A DNA stretch of 9,771 nucleotides, from assembly GCA_016181905.1 (NCBI GenBank), contig JACOYM010000033.1, forward strand, positions 1 to 9,771, read 5' to 3'. The notes beneath the pieces are model-generated. The model saw nothing but the letters and a program-made list of their open reading frames with translations. It was not told the DNA's origin and ran no database searches. Of this stretch, positions 9,730 through 9,771 are shown piece after piece (position 1 is the stretch's first letter; every line of letters starts with the position of its first letter). The DNA is from Candidatus Pacearchaeota archaeon (lineage in GTDB: Archaea; Nanobdellota; Nanobdellia; Pacearchaeales; GW2011-AR1). The translations under genes were made by a program, and so were the position numbers.

Positions 9730-9771
9730 TAGAGAGATGAGGGAAGGGAAAAGGAAGTCAAGAGAAAGGAG
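9726..9771 (+). repeat. 46-base direct repeat, copy B, reaching the window end
   Basis: Second copy of the linker repeat. It begins inside the stop of the cysteine-rich gene and ends with AAAGGAG at the last base, so another gene very probably starts just beyond the window, and the repeat may continue. Confidence 0.92.

Overview
This is an AT-rich window (roughly 35-40% GC by eye). It reads as a piece of a mobile element, either a large plasmid, an integrated conjugative element or a phage, from an uncultivated diderm (Gram-negative-type) bacterium. Every supportable gene is on the + strand. Nearly every gene is very short (25-220 codons), starts behind its own strong purine-rich Shine-Dalgarno (AAAGGAGG-like) and lacks a recognisable household function. 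The diderm assignment rests on an N-terminal lipobox on a CsgG/LpoB-like protein (123-680), a type IV pilin-like signal (7722-8081) and a secreted GH73 glucosaminidase-like protein (8692-9345). I see no replication, integrase, tail, capsid or conjugation ATPase gene, so the class of element stays open. The lineage also cannot be fixed from the sequence.

Layout. 1-1431: tail of an unknown gene, the lipoprotein, three small genes and a strong GC-rich inverted repeat ending in TTTATTT that may be a terminator. 1432-4777: small soluble and one- or two-helix membrane proteins, a zinc-ribbon-like protein, and an OB-like beta protein. 4778-5228: a two-codon minigene (ATG AAC TAA) behind a strong ribosome site, a U8 tract and a 13-bp inverted repeat in front of a membrane protein. 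5229-6194: two genes with duplicated 5' ends, a hidden overlapping gene with a GvpO-like domain, and coupled membrane genes. 6195-7668: more membrane proteins, including a paralog pair. 7669-8532: the pilin-like gene and an unknown soluble gene. 8533-9771: the secreted hydrolase and two tiny genes bracketed by a 46-base direct repeat.

The most interesting item is a non-coding element present three times (6666-6737, 6908-7055, 8600-8670). Each copy lies about 20 bases upstream of a start codon. All share TATAGT, a first stem, the linker CCTATCTAST, and a second stem whose loop can pair back to the linker. Stem sequences differ between copies while pairing is kept, which argues for a conserved RNA structure. 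I do not recognise it as a known riboswitch class. It probably marks three separately controlled units: a basic peptide gene, a membrane gene run that may reach the pilin gene, and the cell-wall hydrolase.

How the genes might work together is mostly inference. About eleven of the roughly 27 genes encode small membrane proteins, and three others point to the cell envelope (lipoprotein, pilin-like protein, peptidoglycan hydrolase). The region therefore looks like an envelope-directed accessory module made of independently translated small cistrons.
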